NCBI RefSeq assembly: GCF_032854445.1 | Contig: NC_088295.1 | Coordinates: 59,193,249 to 59,257,248, forward strand | Length of the DNA stretch: 64,000 bases | Source: Liolophura sinensis | Taxonomy: Eukaryota > Mollusca > Polyplacophora > Chitonida > Chitonidae | Direction: 5' to 3' | Part shown: in pieces, positions 12,831-25,810 of the stretch | Layout: each line of letters opens with the position of its first letter | Numbering within the stretch: position 1 is the first letter of the stretch | Notes under the pieces: generated by a model | Databases searched by the model: none | What the model saw: only the letters and a program-made list of their open reading frames with translations | Told to the model about the DNA's origin: nothing | Program-made: the position numbers and the translations under genes

Positions 12831-15800
12831 CCACGTTACGTTTAACATTGCTTTAATCGGATTTCGTTTTAAGAATATATAGATGACATCTCTACATCTG
12901 AACCTGAAGACACAATAGCCAGAAACAAAAAAGAACGACAAACATTCCGGCATAAAGCCCGTAAGTAGGAAGCAAGAGTTTGGGGTTTCGAACACGCCAC
13001 TTCACTAACACAGGCAGTTCGGCAAACTACGATAATCGTTTTCATTTCATATTTTCGTGGGTCTGCTAGAATGTGGTCATAAAATTTTTAGAATTTCAGT
13101 ATCGTTTTATTGTATCATTATCGACCAACAAGTTCAAATCATTAACCACTAAATTTTTTCATTGACACTAAAATCAATTGTAAATTTTATTACACGTTGT
13201 AAATGAGCAAAAAGAAAGACATGCAACGGTTTTGTTGCAGCGTAATGCCAAAGAGAGGGCTTGTAGATAGCAATCCTCAGACAAAAAACAAAATTGAACT
13301 AAGTTTTATCGCTTACACTGTAAACGATAAAGCAAAATTGATAGGGTTGGTTCATTAAGAACGAACGCAGTGGCTTAACATCACAGAAAAAAGTGCCTTA
13401 TTACCAACAGCAAATCAAATTTTTCGTTGTTTACAAATCCTTAATGATGAAGTTGAATCAATTTGTGGATCGTTCTCAAAAACCTTGTTTGCTATTATGG
13501 CCACATCGACATAAATGTCAGTCTATGAGTAAGAGAGGGCTTTCAGTGTATGTGTGTCTGTCAAACTTGGTTTTTAGCTTAAGCCAGACCATCTGTGGTT
13601 TCTCCGAATCCAGTGTTAGTTTGGTTAGTAACCGACACAGGGAGATCGTTGCCCGAGCCTGTCTGATGTGACATCTGCATTTAATACGGGTACAGATAAG
13701 GCTAGCCACGAGGGTCTGGCAAACTGATGACCTTAGACTATTGCCGGATTCTGACCTGGCTTCCGCTGAGCCTGTTGATGACAAGTGCCTTCGGGTTCTG
13801 TCCATTCCACTTCAGCTTTGGGATGTTTGTATCTTTTCCATCCTCTCAAATAACATCAGGCGTCAAGTATACAAATGGATTTTTTAATTGTTAACAGATT
13901 ACTGCACAGTTCGATAGGCAAATGGAGTGTAAGGAGACACTTCTGTGGTCGTATCTTCTTCTTGTTACAATGTATACTATGTGTTTTATTCATGGTGGTT
14001 AATTGTTTATCATGGCATATTGCACCCAATATCCTTAAAATAAGCTCAAATACGTTATTTACAACCAAGGAATCTCTTGTGTCGACGAAGTGTGCTACAT
14101 TTCTAACCATACAGGTGATCAAACAAGTAAATAAGTATGTTCCCAGGTTCATATAGATTCATTTTGCATTTTTCCCTTGATCAAAACACACAAGTACTGT
14201 GGGTAGAACAATATTGGGCCTTGATTGAAATCCAATAATTCAACTTAACCGCCATAGAATGCGACATCTTCAGCACCATCGTGAATCCACGAGTTACATC
14301 TATATGTCTTGTCTGTAGTGGTCGCGGATAGCGGGTCTTTTCCCAACGTCGTTTTGTTAGCGAAGCGATCATATAACACATTGCACGTAGATGTACATGA
14401 AAACAGATACATATATAGCATGCATATTGTTTCGAATAATTCCAAAGCCACACCCTTTAATTGTATAACATACTGTAATATATATTTTGTATAAGTGTTA
14501 CAGTGTTTAATACAAAGGTCATGCTCAGGAATTATTCAAACCTGTATCCATGCTACATCAAACATAAAACGCTTATTTTACATAAAAAAAAACTGTTCCG
14601 TAAAATAAAGCCTCTGTAGTACCGTTGTATACTTACATAACCGTATATACTTTCAAGTAAAAACCTCCATGCTTTTTGGTCCACAATTGTCACCATTTTT
14701 ACCCTACAAACTGCGGTTTTTGCTGTGTAGGTTTCTGTTATGCCTGATGAGGTTAGTTGCAATTTCGTCCTGTGTTTTATAAAGTAAATCTTCTCTAATG
14801 CACAGCAGAGCTGTAACCTCAGCACACTGGATGGGATGTACTGTGCGGTACGTTTCAGAAATATCCAAAATCTGGGCAGTAGCGTGCGGTATACAGCTGC
14901 TGATTACTGTGTGGGAATTACTGTTTTTTGGCCCAGTACAGGCTGTGGCCACATGATTCAGTGCAGTAATGAACTTTACGGTATACTGCATGTTAATTGA
15001 ATACATGGTATTTTAGGGCATGTTGTGAACCACACAGTATTCTGCAGCTATAGCATTAGGAATCTCAACCATTTTCAATTATTTGTGGGGATGTAATGCT
15101 GTTATTCAGAACTGCCTCCAATTCTACTGGAAATCATGATTAATTTACTGGAATTAATATATCCTATTTCGAGCACCAAAGCATAAAACAGTGCTATTTT
15201 TGTGGATCGTTCTTACCTCAAGCAAAATTCATGTTTCGGTTATCTATCCGTACGCTGTGCCAGATGATGCCAAAAAATCCAAACCGTTAATTCCTGCAGC
15301 GTTACATCTGGCGTGCCTGTCTTCCTTCACGGCGCCCAGATGTATACCCGCAAAGACGAAACCAACACCAAGTATATACACACGCTGTATCAACCGTGCA
15401 GTTTCCAAATGGTCAAAACATTTTTCAAAATCTATTTCCTAGACGATCTTCAGATTTCCTCATTATTACAAAGTTAGCACCACAGATGGAGGCGGCTGTC
15501 TATTTGTCCCGTAGTAGCCCACCTTGAGTTCCGTTATCGCCAAATAATTCGTTCCATCCTTCACCATAAAATCGACTGTTGACTAACGATGAAAGACATG
15601 CTGCTGGAACGCCGAATTAACGGATGCATTAACGTCCTGGCAGGCGGAGATTTTTTCCTCAGATTTACAAACATGTTTTCGGTCATAGTTGTGATGTGAT
15701 ACAGGGCATTCTGCAAGGCGTTCTTTTACGCCCAAGCTTATATTACACACTGGTGCTTTAAAAGCGAAAGCACAGTGTACGCTTGTGTTCCTCCACAGGC

Positions 15801-15858
15801 TGCATCATGTCCAGGCGTATACAACACTGACTGGAAAGCAACACGAGCTTGTATGTTG
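12831..15858. other. No recognised gene; unassigned open frames
   Basis: The most protein-like frame is 14704-15006 on the minus strand. It begins with ATG and runs 100 codons (MYSINMQYTVKFITALNHVA...), followed by an overlapping frame at 14553-14825. Neither has a domain I can name. Another minus-strand stretch near 13.75-13.84 kb reads KLKWNGQNPKALVINRLSGS before a stop. None has convincing splice-site context. There are no repeats shared with the rest of the window. Confidence 0.45.
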
Positions 15859-15891
15859 AACGCACTTGGTTAGGGGTTTTCGAATGGTACA
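15859..15891 (+). repeat. Left arm of a 33-bp inverted repeat
   Basis: AACGCACTTGGTTAGGGGTT followed by TTCGAATGGTACA. Its reverse complement occurs at 16858-16891 with a single one-base indel. No flanking homology is visible on either side, so the match is sharply bounded. Confidence 0.9.
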
Positions 15892-16857
15892 AGAGGCCTA
15901 TGGTGACCTCATGGGTCTGTGGGCTAATCGTCCACAGCGACGTCGGCTTAGATTTCTCGGCCAGTGGGGAACGTCAAAAGTGGCTAGTTATACACCCACA
16001 TGACTGTCTAAGTTTCTTTTGTTTGATAATGTGTAGTTATGCTATGGTATATATCAGATGTTGCAACCAGCACGTGTTTCTTTTCAAAGTAACACATCCC
16101 ATAAAAGAAATAGGAGTCCTTCGAGAAAAAAAAACAGGAAACATTCGGAGAGTGTGAAAGGTTACAAAGCTATTCCCGCTTGTCACCAGCATCTTAGCAC
16201 CTTCTGACATCTCGTCGCAAACTCAGCAGCAGTGCTGACGATAGAGTCACACGAAATTGGAAAAAAACGAGATCGTAAAACTGAAATTAGAAACTTAAAA
16301 ACATTTCTTTCCACGTAGGGTTCCTGTTCATTAAATACTTTTCCCTTGAAGTTACAATGACATGAACTGATCGTATTTTTATTGTCCTTAAGGTATGGGC
16401 TACTAGTCCGGGTAAACTCCGAGTTTTGAAGCTATTATAACGGTTGCCTACTAAACAATGGCGCTTCTACTAAATGGATGTCTTCACCGTCACGATGTCG
16501 TGAAAAGACGCGATAAAAGCTCACAGTCAACGACCGGTATAAAATGGTGAAGGATCGGAGACTACTGTTTAATTAGACAGCAAATGCCCCACTGTACAAA
16601 GCTTCTGATTTGACTAACTTTTTAAGGGAAGATTTCTTGCATTATCATATTTCTTCACATTTTTGCCAAAAAATCATCAGTTAATAACTTTTACTGTCCT
16701 GAAATTAAATACACAGCTAGTGGCACAGTGATCCAAAAGAATATGGTGTAGGCCCACTTTACCAGCGACTTCAAGTTAAATGTTTTCCAACGATAAGACA
16801 CTGCAATTGTATACCACATATTGGTGAACTGGTTAACTGTCTTCATGAAAAGCTCCC
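15892..16857. other. Interval between the inverted-repeat arms
   Basis: About 966 bp with no frame longer than roughly 100 codons, no transposase motif and no internal repeat. If the arms are terminal inverted repeats, this would be the body of a non-autonomous element of about 1.03 kb. I see no clear target-site duplication (flanks ATGTTG and GATATA). Confidence 0.4.
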
Positions 16858-16891
16858 TGTACCATTCGAAAACCCCTTAACCAAGTGCGTT
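16858..16891 (-). repeat. Right arm of the inverted repeat
   Basis: TGTACCATTCGAAAACCCCT followed by TAACCAAGTGCGTT, the reverse complement of 15859-15891 with one extra base (CCCCTTAACC against CCCCTAACC). Confidence 0.9.
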
Positions 16892-17963
16892 GATATAAGA
16901 AAACAAATGCAAAGTTGTGTTATACGTCTAAAAGCAACTGTATGTACAAAAATACACAAGGTACATATTTATTGCAACCAACTGGGTCATTAACGTGTGA
17001 CTTGCATACATCTTAATGTAAATTATGATACTTTATTTGTGTACTAAATTGTGTACATGTAAGTGACATAAGTGTAAGTTTACATCGCGAGCCACACGGG
17101 CACATGTGTACAAAACGGTACACATTTGCTTTTTGAGATATCTTCAGGGTTGTCATATTGTGATGTATAACAAACACATTGAAAACCATATAGTGCTAAC
17201 TCATTATACCATCTTTATACAGTCGTCTTCGTGCTAGTTAAATCAAGAAACCAGCTATAGGTCACTAAGTCTCTTGACAAATACCAGGGACCGAACAACT
17301 TTCGCCGGTAACTGGTTTAAACCAAACCAAAGCAATAAAGCAGTGATTTGATATCGTAAAGTATAACATCTTTAGTACATAAGTGTAGACTTAAACAGTC
17401 TCCGCATCTCTACGCGTTCCCTGCGTGGCAAATCCATAGCCTAATAATATATAGAATTGCTTAGGTTTGGAGGCCATCAGCATGACCCAAGTGGGGTTTC
17501 CAGTCATGGTTCCGCTCACAAGAAATGACTTCTCAGCAGTAGAACGCCTTTTTTGTCCAGGAAATAAACCGTATTTATTTGCTCACAAAGACAGCCGCAT
17601 CTGTATATATACCTACGGTACAAAGTATATATACACGCCTAAAATTATGTTCCATGCATACATCACCAACTTTGTTTGCTTAACTGAGTTCAAGCTCAAA
17701 AAAATGCAGATGTCTTGAACTTCTTTAAACAATGTGGATAGCTTAATAAAAATAGTTCTCTCACCGCACACCCTTGGGAAGATAAATCCGAAAGACTAGT
17801 TTCAATTAGCACTAAAAACGTTTTGCAAGCCTAGAGCAAGAACAGTTAGAGTGATAATGTCAAAAGGCGCGCGCGGAAGACTTCCGTTAATTATTATTCA
17901 TCTGTGCAATGGTGGTCATTTTAAGGAGACCATGAAATATCCCATGCACGGTACTACGTGTAT
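16892..17963. other. Nothing recognised
   Basis: Short AT-rich frames only. The 17467-17718 frame starts with TTG and has no recognisable domain. The sequence is rich in GTACA and TGTAC words around 16.93-17.13 kb without forming a regular tandem array. Confidence 0.5.
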
Positions 17964-17985
17964 ACACACACACACACACACACAC
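17964..17985. repeat. (CA)11 microsatellite
   Basis: A pure CA dinucleotide run following CGTGTATA. Confidence 0.95.
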
Positions 17986-20262
17986 CTATGTGTGGAAAAC
18001 TAGAAATCTTCAACGAAAATCACACTGCGGAAAGGGGCGTGGTCGAGCGCATGTCATCACCAAGGTCCCACTATAGCAGAGAGGGCGAAGAAATCTACAC
18101 ATTTCCTGTCAAAGGTAGGGTTTGAATCCGCACCTTGTGTTTCCTGGAAAGAAGTTGAATGGTAACCACCTTTAATCACCGCCTGCTTTATCCGCATTAT
18201 GAACTGGTGCTTATATTCTTGTTATTTTCCCTGAAATCCACGTGTGTTAAGGGATTACAGTGAACGCTATACACATATACAACCATGTATGGGTCGACTG
18301 CGGCTTAAAGGAATGAAATTTGTCAGGTGCCTCGACAGGTGCGGTAGTTTAAGCCTCGATGTCCTCTACATACCCATAAACCCAACAATAAATGCCATTG
18401 ATTGATTATATACGGTGCAAACCACCAATACGACTAACGGTATCAAAAACTGTGCGACCCACCAAATGTTACCTTAAATTACAGTGATGATAGACAATAC
18501 TCCAGTCTGGCTTTGCAGGATGTCTCCATAATAAGACGAACTCTTGATCTCATTAATCGTTGGTTACTGTAACTCATCCACATAGCCTTAGATTCCAAGG
18601 CTAGGACATATATTTAACGACGAAAATGACCGACGCATGCGCATTTCAAAAATACACCTAACGATCAAGGACAAGAAGAACATCATCACCAAAACAACCA
18701 CAACAACAACAACGCTGTTCTCTGAAAGACCTTCTTGTCTCATCTAATGAAGAAAAAAAAAATAAAAAATATCTTCCTGTGGCGTTTTGTTGCAGCTATA
18801 TATAAATATGTATATCAGCACGAAACGCTTCCAGGGACAGGTTTTATTTAGATCACAGCGAATACAACAAGGTATAATTCGCTGGTTAGAACTTCGCCAG
18901 ACTTACAGGTTGCTGTTTTCCTTTCTGGCGTGGAATTGTCCGCTTGTATATTCATTACTAGACGGGTTTAATGTAAAACAGAGACGTGGTACATGTACGG
19001 CACAATTACGAGCAAGGTATCCTCTCGGGTAACAAGGTTAGAGAGGCGCCGGGAGTCACTGGCGGGATAATCAGGTCACGCATCCTGTCAGACACCCACA
19101 CCTTCGGCGTACACTGTACAATAAAGACAGTTAAGGTCGCATGGGAAATAGATTACCTTGATCTTTTGAAGCGTATTTTACTTTATTTCATTCATTTTAT
19201 TTATTTATAGCATAACTTCTTCTAATTTACTAGCTTCTTATGAATTTAGCCACTAAATTAATTTCACTTTATTCAGTTTACAGTTACATGTACTTACTTA
19301 ACTTAGCTATAGTCACTGATGTAGGTACGGCATAGCTATCTATTCATATGTTTATTAATCTATTTATTTAAAATATACAGATATAGATATATACAAAATT
19401 ATTTATACATTTTCGTCTTCATATTTGACGCATCATTGGACAGTTTTTAACTTTACAATATATTTTACGGAATTTGTATACAAAAATGATCTGTAGAGTT
19501 ACGGTTCCTGGTGAAATATGCAGAAAACACTTTCCTGTGATCTGCATCACTGCCCCTATACGTGTACATGTACAGTTAGTTTGTTTGAAAATATCACCAT
19601 TCACAACTCTTTTCGCAACTGAAGCGTTGTTCTTTGGGAAATGACTTCAAATAACATGAAGATTTAAGGGATGACTTCAAACAACCATCAGATGAAAAAG
19701 CGTTGTGAAGCAACTCTGTTTTCATGTGGAGTTTTCGTGAAAACTATTGTATCCGCAGTAACAATCCTGCAAAACATTAATAACTCAGAACTGTGCTGAC
19801 TTATTAACGCAGACTAATAGAAAATTATCCAAGCCTTTCGAGACACCAAAACGCAATGACAGAAGAAAGACAGTCATATCTTGCCATGTAACCTGGTGTG
19901 GCAAGCATTCATGTTTGAGATTTTTGTATCCACCCTGGTGGAACACACGCCTTTTGTTGTTGTACAAAGTGATAATGAAGTGAGTCCAGCTATGACGATT
20001 TCTAATAACTCATGTTGTTTCCAAAGCGTAAATGCAATACAAACACGTACAAATTGATAGATAAGTTTGTTCTCCTAAATCAAAGCTGTCTGATTTCCAT
20101 GAAATCAGAAACTAGAATCACAGTTACAAGAAAATTATAGGATGCTCTTTAATTATCTGAATGTACCACATGGTTCCAACAGGAACATAAAGTTATTTTA
20201 TTTAAAAACACTGATTATACTTCCGCGCAAGGACATTAGTGGTGGGGCTACACCAAAAAAAA
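17986..20262. other. Nothing recognised; small simple repeats
   Basis: A B-box-like GGTTTGAATCC occurs at about 18118, but no A box sits at tRNA spacing before it. A (CAA)n run is at 18697-18713 and an A-rich run at 18750-18770. The 19.2-19.45 kb stretch is strongly AT-rich. No gene is supported. Confidence 0.5.
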
Positions 20263-20530
20263 AATGAATCTGTTAATTTTAACAGAAAAGTTGATATCTG
20301 AGTGATGCTAGAATGAATTCTGTTATTATAACACAATTATGTGTCATATTCAACATCATATTCTGTTAGTCTAATCTGGGATACAATATGACACACATTG
20401 TATCCCAGGTCGAAGGGGATCTTTATGTTGAATTTTTTATAGAATGCATGTTTGACCTTTAACAGAATAATCTTGTACAGTAGCGGAATCACTCAGACAA
20501 CATGCTTTCTGTTAAATTTAGTAGATTTTT
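20263..20530. mobile_element. MITE-like long imperfect palindrome
   Basis: The outer arms align as inverted repeats. Left: AATTTTAACAGAAAAGTTGA then TATCTGAGTGA (20274-20304). Right, reverse-complemented: AAATTTAACAGAAAGCATGT then TGTCTGAGTGA (20490-20519). At the centre is a perfect 12-bp hairpin, CTGGGATACAAT (20376-20387) and ATTGTATCCCAG (20397-20408), around a 9-base loop. An intermediate pair, ATTCAACAT and ATGTTGAAT, also matches. The motif CTGTTA/TAACAG recurs several times. The element has no coding capacity. The shape fits a foldback or miniature inverted-repeat element; its boundaries are approximate and no target duplication is clear. Confidence 0.7.
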
Positions 20531-22518
20531 TGAGTCAATTTATAAGCCTTAAAATGCCTAAGTTTGTCGCAGGTCAAACTTGTCTAGTGGTGGAAGTGAT
20601 GTGAAACGATCATATATGGCGACGCATGCGCTGTTACGAGCGTGGTCTTGCACGCGCATGGCGCGAGGTTCGCCAGCCTGTACGCCACATGGTCCCCATA
20701 CACTCAGAGAGCGTTGTACGCATCACTTCCTCCGGCAAATAAGTTAACTACCCTTATGGGTTTCCTCAGAACAGCTGCACCCTAAGAGACTGTGTGCCAG
20801 CACGAGGTAGTGCAAGGACTGTTCACCGTCTAATCTATATCGATCCCACTTACCGCTTTGTCCAGTCTATTTCATTGAATATGCAGCACCAAATTTGTCG
20901 ATACACTCATAAAGGGGGGTGACAAATAGCTAATAAAAATTCCGGTACTAACGAGTCAATAGTTTTTTGGGGTGTACTGAAGAAGCCTTTATCTGGCTTA
21001 CTTAGGCATGTAGCTGATATCCGACATTGCGTATATTAGGATATTTATACGTGATTAGCAGAGATTTACGCACTGTACTTTCGGCCTTGGGTATAGAAGG
21101 GTTAATGAATCAAGGCACAAAGCAATACTATGACAATATCAAAGGCGGTATGGACGGCGTACTGGTGAACGAGAATCAACAGACCAGTACCCCAGTAACG
21201 AACCCAGATCGTTAGGAACCGCCGACCAGCTGAGGTGCATAAAGGGGGAAAGAGAGATAGAGACCGCTGTATACGGTTTCTTGGTTTCTTAATCTACTTA
21301 CACCGTCTGGAACTTTTAGCTTCACAGCTCAATGGCTAGAAAACCTGTTACAACTTTCGTTTTAATCCAAAACAGCCGACTGTTCGCCAGTCTGTTCGCG
21401 ACTGGCTAAAAATTTAATTAGCATCGGTCTGTGTAATGAGTATATCAGTATATAGCAAAGTCTGGAATACTTATAAGTGGTTCGTTGTTTGTCCTCGAAC
21501 TCGTACATTGATTGATTGAGCGTTAACAGTGTGGTGACATCTTCAGCTGTATTTTAGCCATATCTTGAAAGCCAGATTGCAAATCGTGGCGGATTTTCTC
21601 GGTGCTAAAAGGGATATTATCCCCTCTCAAAATCTAGCTGGCTTGCTTTCAGACAAAATGTTCTCTATTGGCCTTTTTCGGCTTTGTCTTTTGACATCCC
21701 TTTAATGAAAAAGCTGTTAGACGGCTCTGTCAGAATTGACATCAAACTGGCAGAAATGCAATACCATACGTGGTCTTTAGCCGTTTGCATGTTGAAATAT
21801 GTGGTAATCTTTTTTTCCCGTCTCTTTGTTCGCTTGGCGTAACGTTATTCGTAATAACCAGCCGCTGAATGAAAACGTCTATCAACTCCTCAGCTGAAGA
21901 AACATTCCAAGATGTAAATGGAGAAACGTATTTACTGGTTACTGGTTACACACATTTTTGCCACACTTACGCAACAAATTAGCCAAATATTGTATCACCC
22001 ACAAACACATATACGACTAAATCGGGTTATGAAATATGATCTTGCACAGACGGATACATCAATATATCTCGGAGCTTTTACAAATACTTTACACATACTT
22101 GCCTTGAGTAATGAAAGTAAACTACATGGATATTCATTTTGAAATCAGCAAAAAAATACAAGTGTTAATTATACGAAGTACTGCGAATAACATTTATTAT
22201 GTTCAATGTCATGCTGGAATAAACCGATTTTAGTTTATACAATGTATAGTTGAAGACGTACAGCACAGAGAGTAAAACCAGACCAGCAACGACCGGGTGA
22301 CAGCTGGCAAATGGTCACACGCAACCAGTGAAATAAGGCCTCTTGTCAGTGCCCTCATTATGGCGGGCTGATTTTGACAACAAAGTCGAGGATTAGTAGG
22401 AAAGAAAGGCACAGGTGGACGTAGAGGAGAAATACCATTGTACTACCCTACTTTATGTCATAATTTGTGACGAGTGACGGGTGAACTAATCATTCCTGAC
22501 AACACAAACACCTCATAT
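20531..22518. other. Nothing recognised; one CpG-dense patch
   Basis: At 20618-20700 the sequence is unusually CpG-rich (GCGACGCATGCGCTG, CACGCGCATGGCGCGAGG) and contains two GCATGCGC/GCGCATG words. It could be a regulatory patch, but no adjacent coding frame supports a promoter. The rest is short frames without domains. Confidence 0.45.
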
Positions 22519-22519
22519 C

Positions 22520-22667
22520 ATTTATTTATTTATTTATTCATTTATTTGATTGATATTTTACGCCGTGCTCAAGAGTATTTCACTTATACGACGGCGGCCA
22601 GCATTATAGTGGGAGGAAACCGGGCAGAACTCGGGGGAAACACACGACCGTCCGCAGGTTGCTGGCA
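22520..22667 (-). mobile_element. SINE family A, head-truncated (copy 3)
   Basis: On the plus strand: (TTTA)n, then TTTGATTGATATTTTACGCC, GTATTTCACTTATACGACGG, GGCCAGCATTATAGTGGGAG, CCGGGCAGAACTCGGGGGAA and CGACCGTCCGCAGGTTGCTG. The element sense is minus. It breaks off where the full copy continues toward its tRNA-like head. The 69-codon frame through it is element sequence, not a gene. Confidence 0.9.
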
Positions 22668-23259
22668 TTTATATCATATATGAGTGAGAAACCGAAATAA
22701 ACACACAGAGCGATCCACCAAAGCGAAAATGGAAAATTAATATAGGAGCTACAATTACATGACTACACCCGCATTGTTATACACTTGTGTTTATTTATTT
22801 ATCCACGTCAGTGCTTCGCTGATCAGCTATAGCAGGGCGAAAAAACAACAGTTTTTGCTGGTACAATATTAATACATATGGTCATAAAATATATGTGCCA
22901 GCACCATAATAATGTATGAGGCTCATTGCTACGAGGTATATACATGTACAGTTGAAAAGTGATTAAACGGTTGGGTAGTTCACAGGTGTAAATTGCAGAC
23001 ATATATATCTAGCTGGATAAGATAGGGTATAACCTGAAGGCACAAATGTTTTACACCGTCTATTAAAGCATTCGTAAAATCGTCACTTCATCATCGAACA
23101 ATGAGACCAGTTCTAAAGACGGTCTGGCTATATTTTCAGTATAATATTTAAAGCATTTGAATGCAGAATGTTTGATGAACAGTAGGCCCGCATAACTGAT
23201 TCACTAGCTGATGAAATAAGCGTATGGCTGATTCCAAGATTAACTAATCCTTAAATTGA
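22668..23259. other. Nothing recognised
   Basis: AT-rich interval between a SINE copy and the ACTG/ACTC array. It has no frame of note and no recurring repeat. Confidence 0.5.
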
Positions 23260-23910
23260 CTCAGTCACTCACTCATTCATCCAATGATTAACTGATTCGT
23301 AGGCTGACAGACTAACGGACTGGCTATTGGAACAGGACTGACTGACTGACTCACTCACTCACTCACTGATTATCTGACTCATAGGTTTGGCAGACTAACG
23401 GAGACTCATTGCCTCATTCCCGATTTACTGACTCATACACTGAGTCATTAACTAACGGTCTGGCTACTGGAGCAGGGCTGACCTTCTGATTGACTGAGTG
23501 ACTGACTCCTTCACTCAATCATTCACGTACCAGTTCACTCACTCATTAGCTGACAAAATCGCCAAATGAACACGACATCAAAACCCTCTGTCTATCGTGC
23601 TTCACTCACTCATTCACTCACTCACTGATTAACTGCCTCATACGCTGACAGGCTAACGGAAGGAGCACTGGAACATGACTGACTGACTGAATAATTACCT
23701 TATAGACTGACTGACTCACAAACGGACAGTCTACTGGAGCAGGAGTGACTAACTCACCGACTCATTCACGGATTCACTGTCTCAGACTTCACTGGAGCAG
23801 GGCTGACCGACTCACTCACTCACTAACGTATATTTTCTCTCGCTAATAAGCTGACAAATTCACTGGCGGAACTCGTAATAAAAGAACTCTCTGTCTATAG
23901 TGTTTCACAC
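23260..23910. repeat. Degenerate ACTG/ACTC array with longer-period structure
   Basis: Dominated by CACTCACTCACT, ACTGACTGACTG and GACTCATA words. Longer landmarks recur: GGAGCAGGGCTGACC or a variant at about 23329, 23468, 23671, 23736 and 23794, and TAACGG at 23311, 23376, 23443 and 23653. A non-simple block (AGCTGACAAA..., then CTCTCTGTCTAT...GTGTTTCAC) near 23551-23602 is repeated near 23849-23908. This suggests an older unit of about 300 bp inside the simple-sequence background. Confidence 0.75.
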
Positions 23911-25810
23911 AATAAATAGACGATATACGGTGACATGTTGCATATGGAATAAACCTTCAGAGAATTCATTCCCTGTAGTGCTCATCGCATTCTTCAATAA
24001 ACCAACGTAATATCGAAAATTTACTCCTTTTTTTGGGATGAGAAATCCTGTTCTGCATTAAGTTTTCATTCCATCTAATATATTATGTTTTCCAATATAA
24101 TACCGTGTTCTGATTTTGTTCCTGGTGTCAAATGTCTGACGAGGAACACTGCATTAAACACACATATGTCATATCCGGGACCCAGTTAAATCTCAATTAA
24201 AGGAACATTCCCGGGGTCATCTAAGCTCACAAAACGCGATTATGATTTTTCACATGCTGTTTCCAGTTGACGGCCGTATGCCGGATTGCTGATGCAATAA
24301 ACAGGGGCTTTCTTTAATATCAACACTTGAGAATGGCGTTGGACGGTCACGAGTCAAGAGTGCTTATCATTAAAAACAAATAGTCTCTCCGTATACTTCC
24401 TGTTAGATTCAGCATTCCAATCACAGCACTGTGTGTCATATAGAGAATCTTCCCAAGATAACATGGACCATGCTATCTTGCTTGAGAAGTCAAAAACATG
24501 TAGAAACTCTAGCCAAGATGGCCACCAAATCAGTATAAGCCTATATGTTACACGGGCGTATTAATTTGTCTTACTATTTATGAAGTGAATTTGTCAGTTT
24601 TATCATCACAAATACATACCCTGTACATACTTTCGTGTGGTACTATGCCATGCGACCACATGCAGCTTGCACTTTCCTGTACAACATATCAAAAAATCAA
24701 CCTAGTATGGCCACCATTTTTTGAGCTGTGGTTGCTGGAAGTGAAGTCATAGCATTCTGTAAGCTTGGTATCCTCCAAGGTTGGTGGGAATAACAATGGT
24801 ATAAAAGTTTTCAGCTCTTTTCAAAACGGACAAAATTCTGATATATTTTAACGAGGCCCAAACTAACAGTACAGAAATTTAAAGCGCATTAACAACCTAA
24901 AATGTCTTTGCGGCAGTATTACCCAATCAATGCTCTTTTCGCTCAAATCTTGCGCCCATGTGCCTTCATTGTGCACGTGTAACCTAAAGTCACCTCGATC
25001 TGATCCGCAAGGCCACAGGGGTCACATATGATAGAAGGTTGTACATACATGCGATGCAATCACCGTGTATAGTAAAACACTAGCTTCGCCATTTTAGCAC
25101 AGAATTAACGCGGGTTGGGATATCAGCTTTAAAGCCAAAAACAGGTCACGCCAGGACAGAATATAGAGATTAAAACGACCACATTCAGAGTGAACCGGTG
25201 CAGTCACTTGAAATTTGTTGGCCTAATTTGGTTCTGTCGCATGCGTTTTAGCGGCTGATCATGCTATAGGCGATATGTCCGTTCATGCCACAGCCGTTGA
25301 TTAATTTGCCATTGATATAGAGATATGTCACAAATAATCTCGTGAAAGTCAGATATAATTGACATACATGTAAGTTTCAGGGCTGAAAGTAGGATGACAT
25401 TCATTTGACCTAAAAAGAGCATTTTAGGTAATTGACCTATAAGTAAGCATGGGTTACGATAAGTGCATCTGATTTCAGTGGGTTTTTGGGAAAATCTGAG
25501 AAGCAATGTATATATATATAAATACGTGTAGTCATTGGTGTATTAAAGAAGGAATCGGATCACAGTGTAGTCGTATCAGTCAGAACTATCGTATATCTGG
25601 TCTCTGACGATATTAACAATCACATTTAAGTTCTTAAATAGAAGTGGTCAAAGCACTCAGCAAAATTACCTAACTACAATGCATGAATGTCATAGAGCAT
25701 GGCAAAAAAAAGCGTCGAGAATCTATGGCGCTCAACTCCATAATTGTGCCTAATTCCGTTTAACCGTAGGGGGAAGTATATGAAATCGCCATGTTAGATA
25801 TATGAACAGT
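23911..25810. other. Nothing recognised
   Basis: No frame above about 80 codons. Two related words, AAGATGGCCACCAAATCA (about 24517) and AGTATGGCCACCATTTTT (about 24704), lie some 190 bp apart and may be remnants of one duplicated block. Confidence 0.45.

Noticed and set aside
13740-13850. Minus-strand coding-like stretch KLKWNGQNPKALVINRLSGS
   Set aside because: Only about 30 residues between stops, a weak donor (GTCAGA), and no partner exon could be found.
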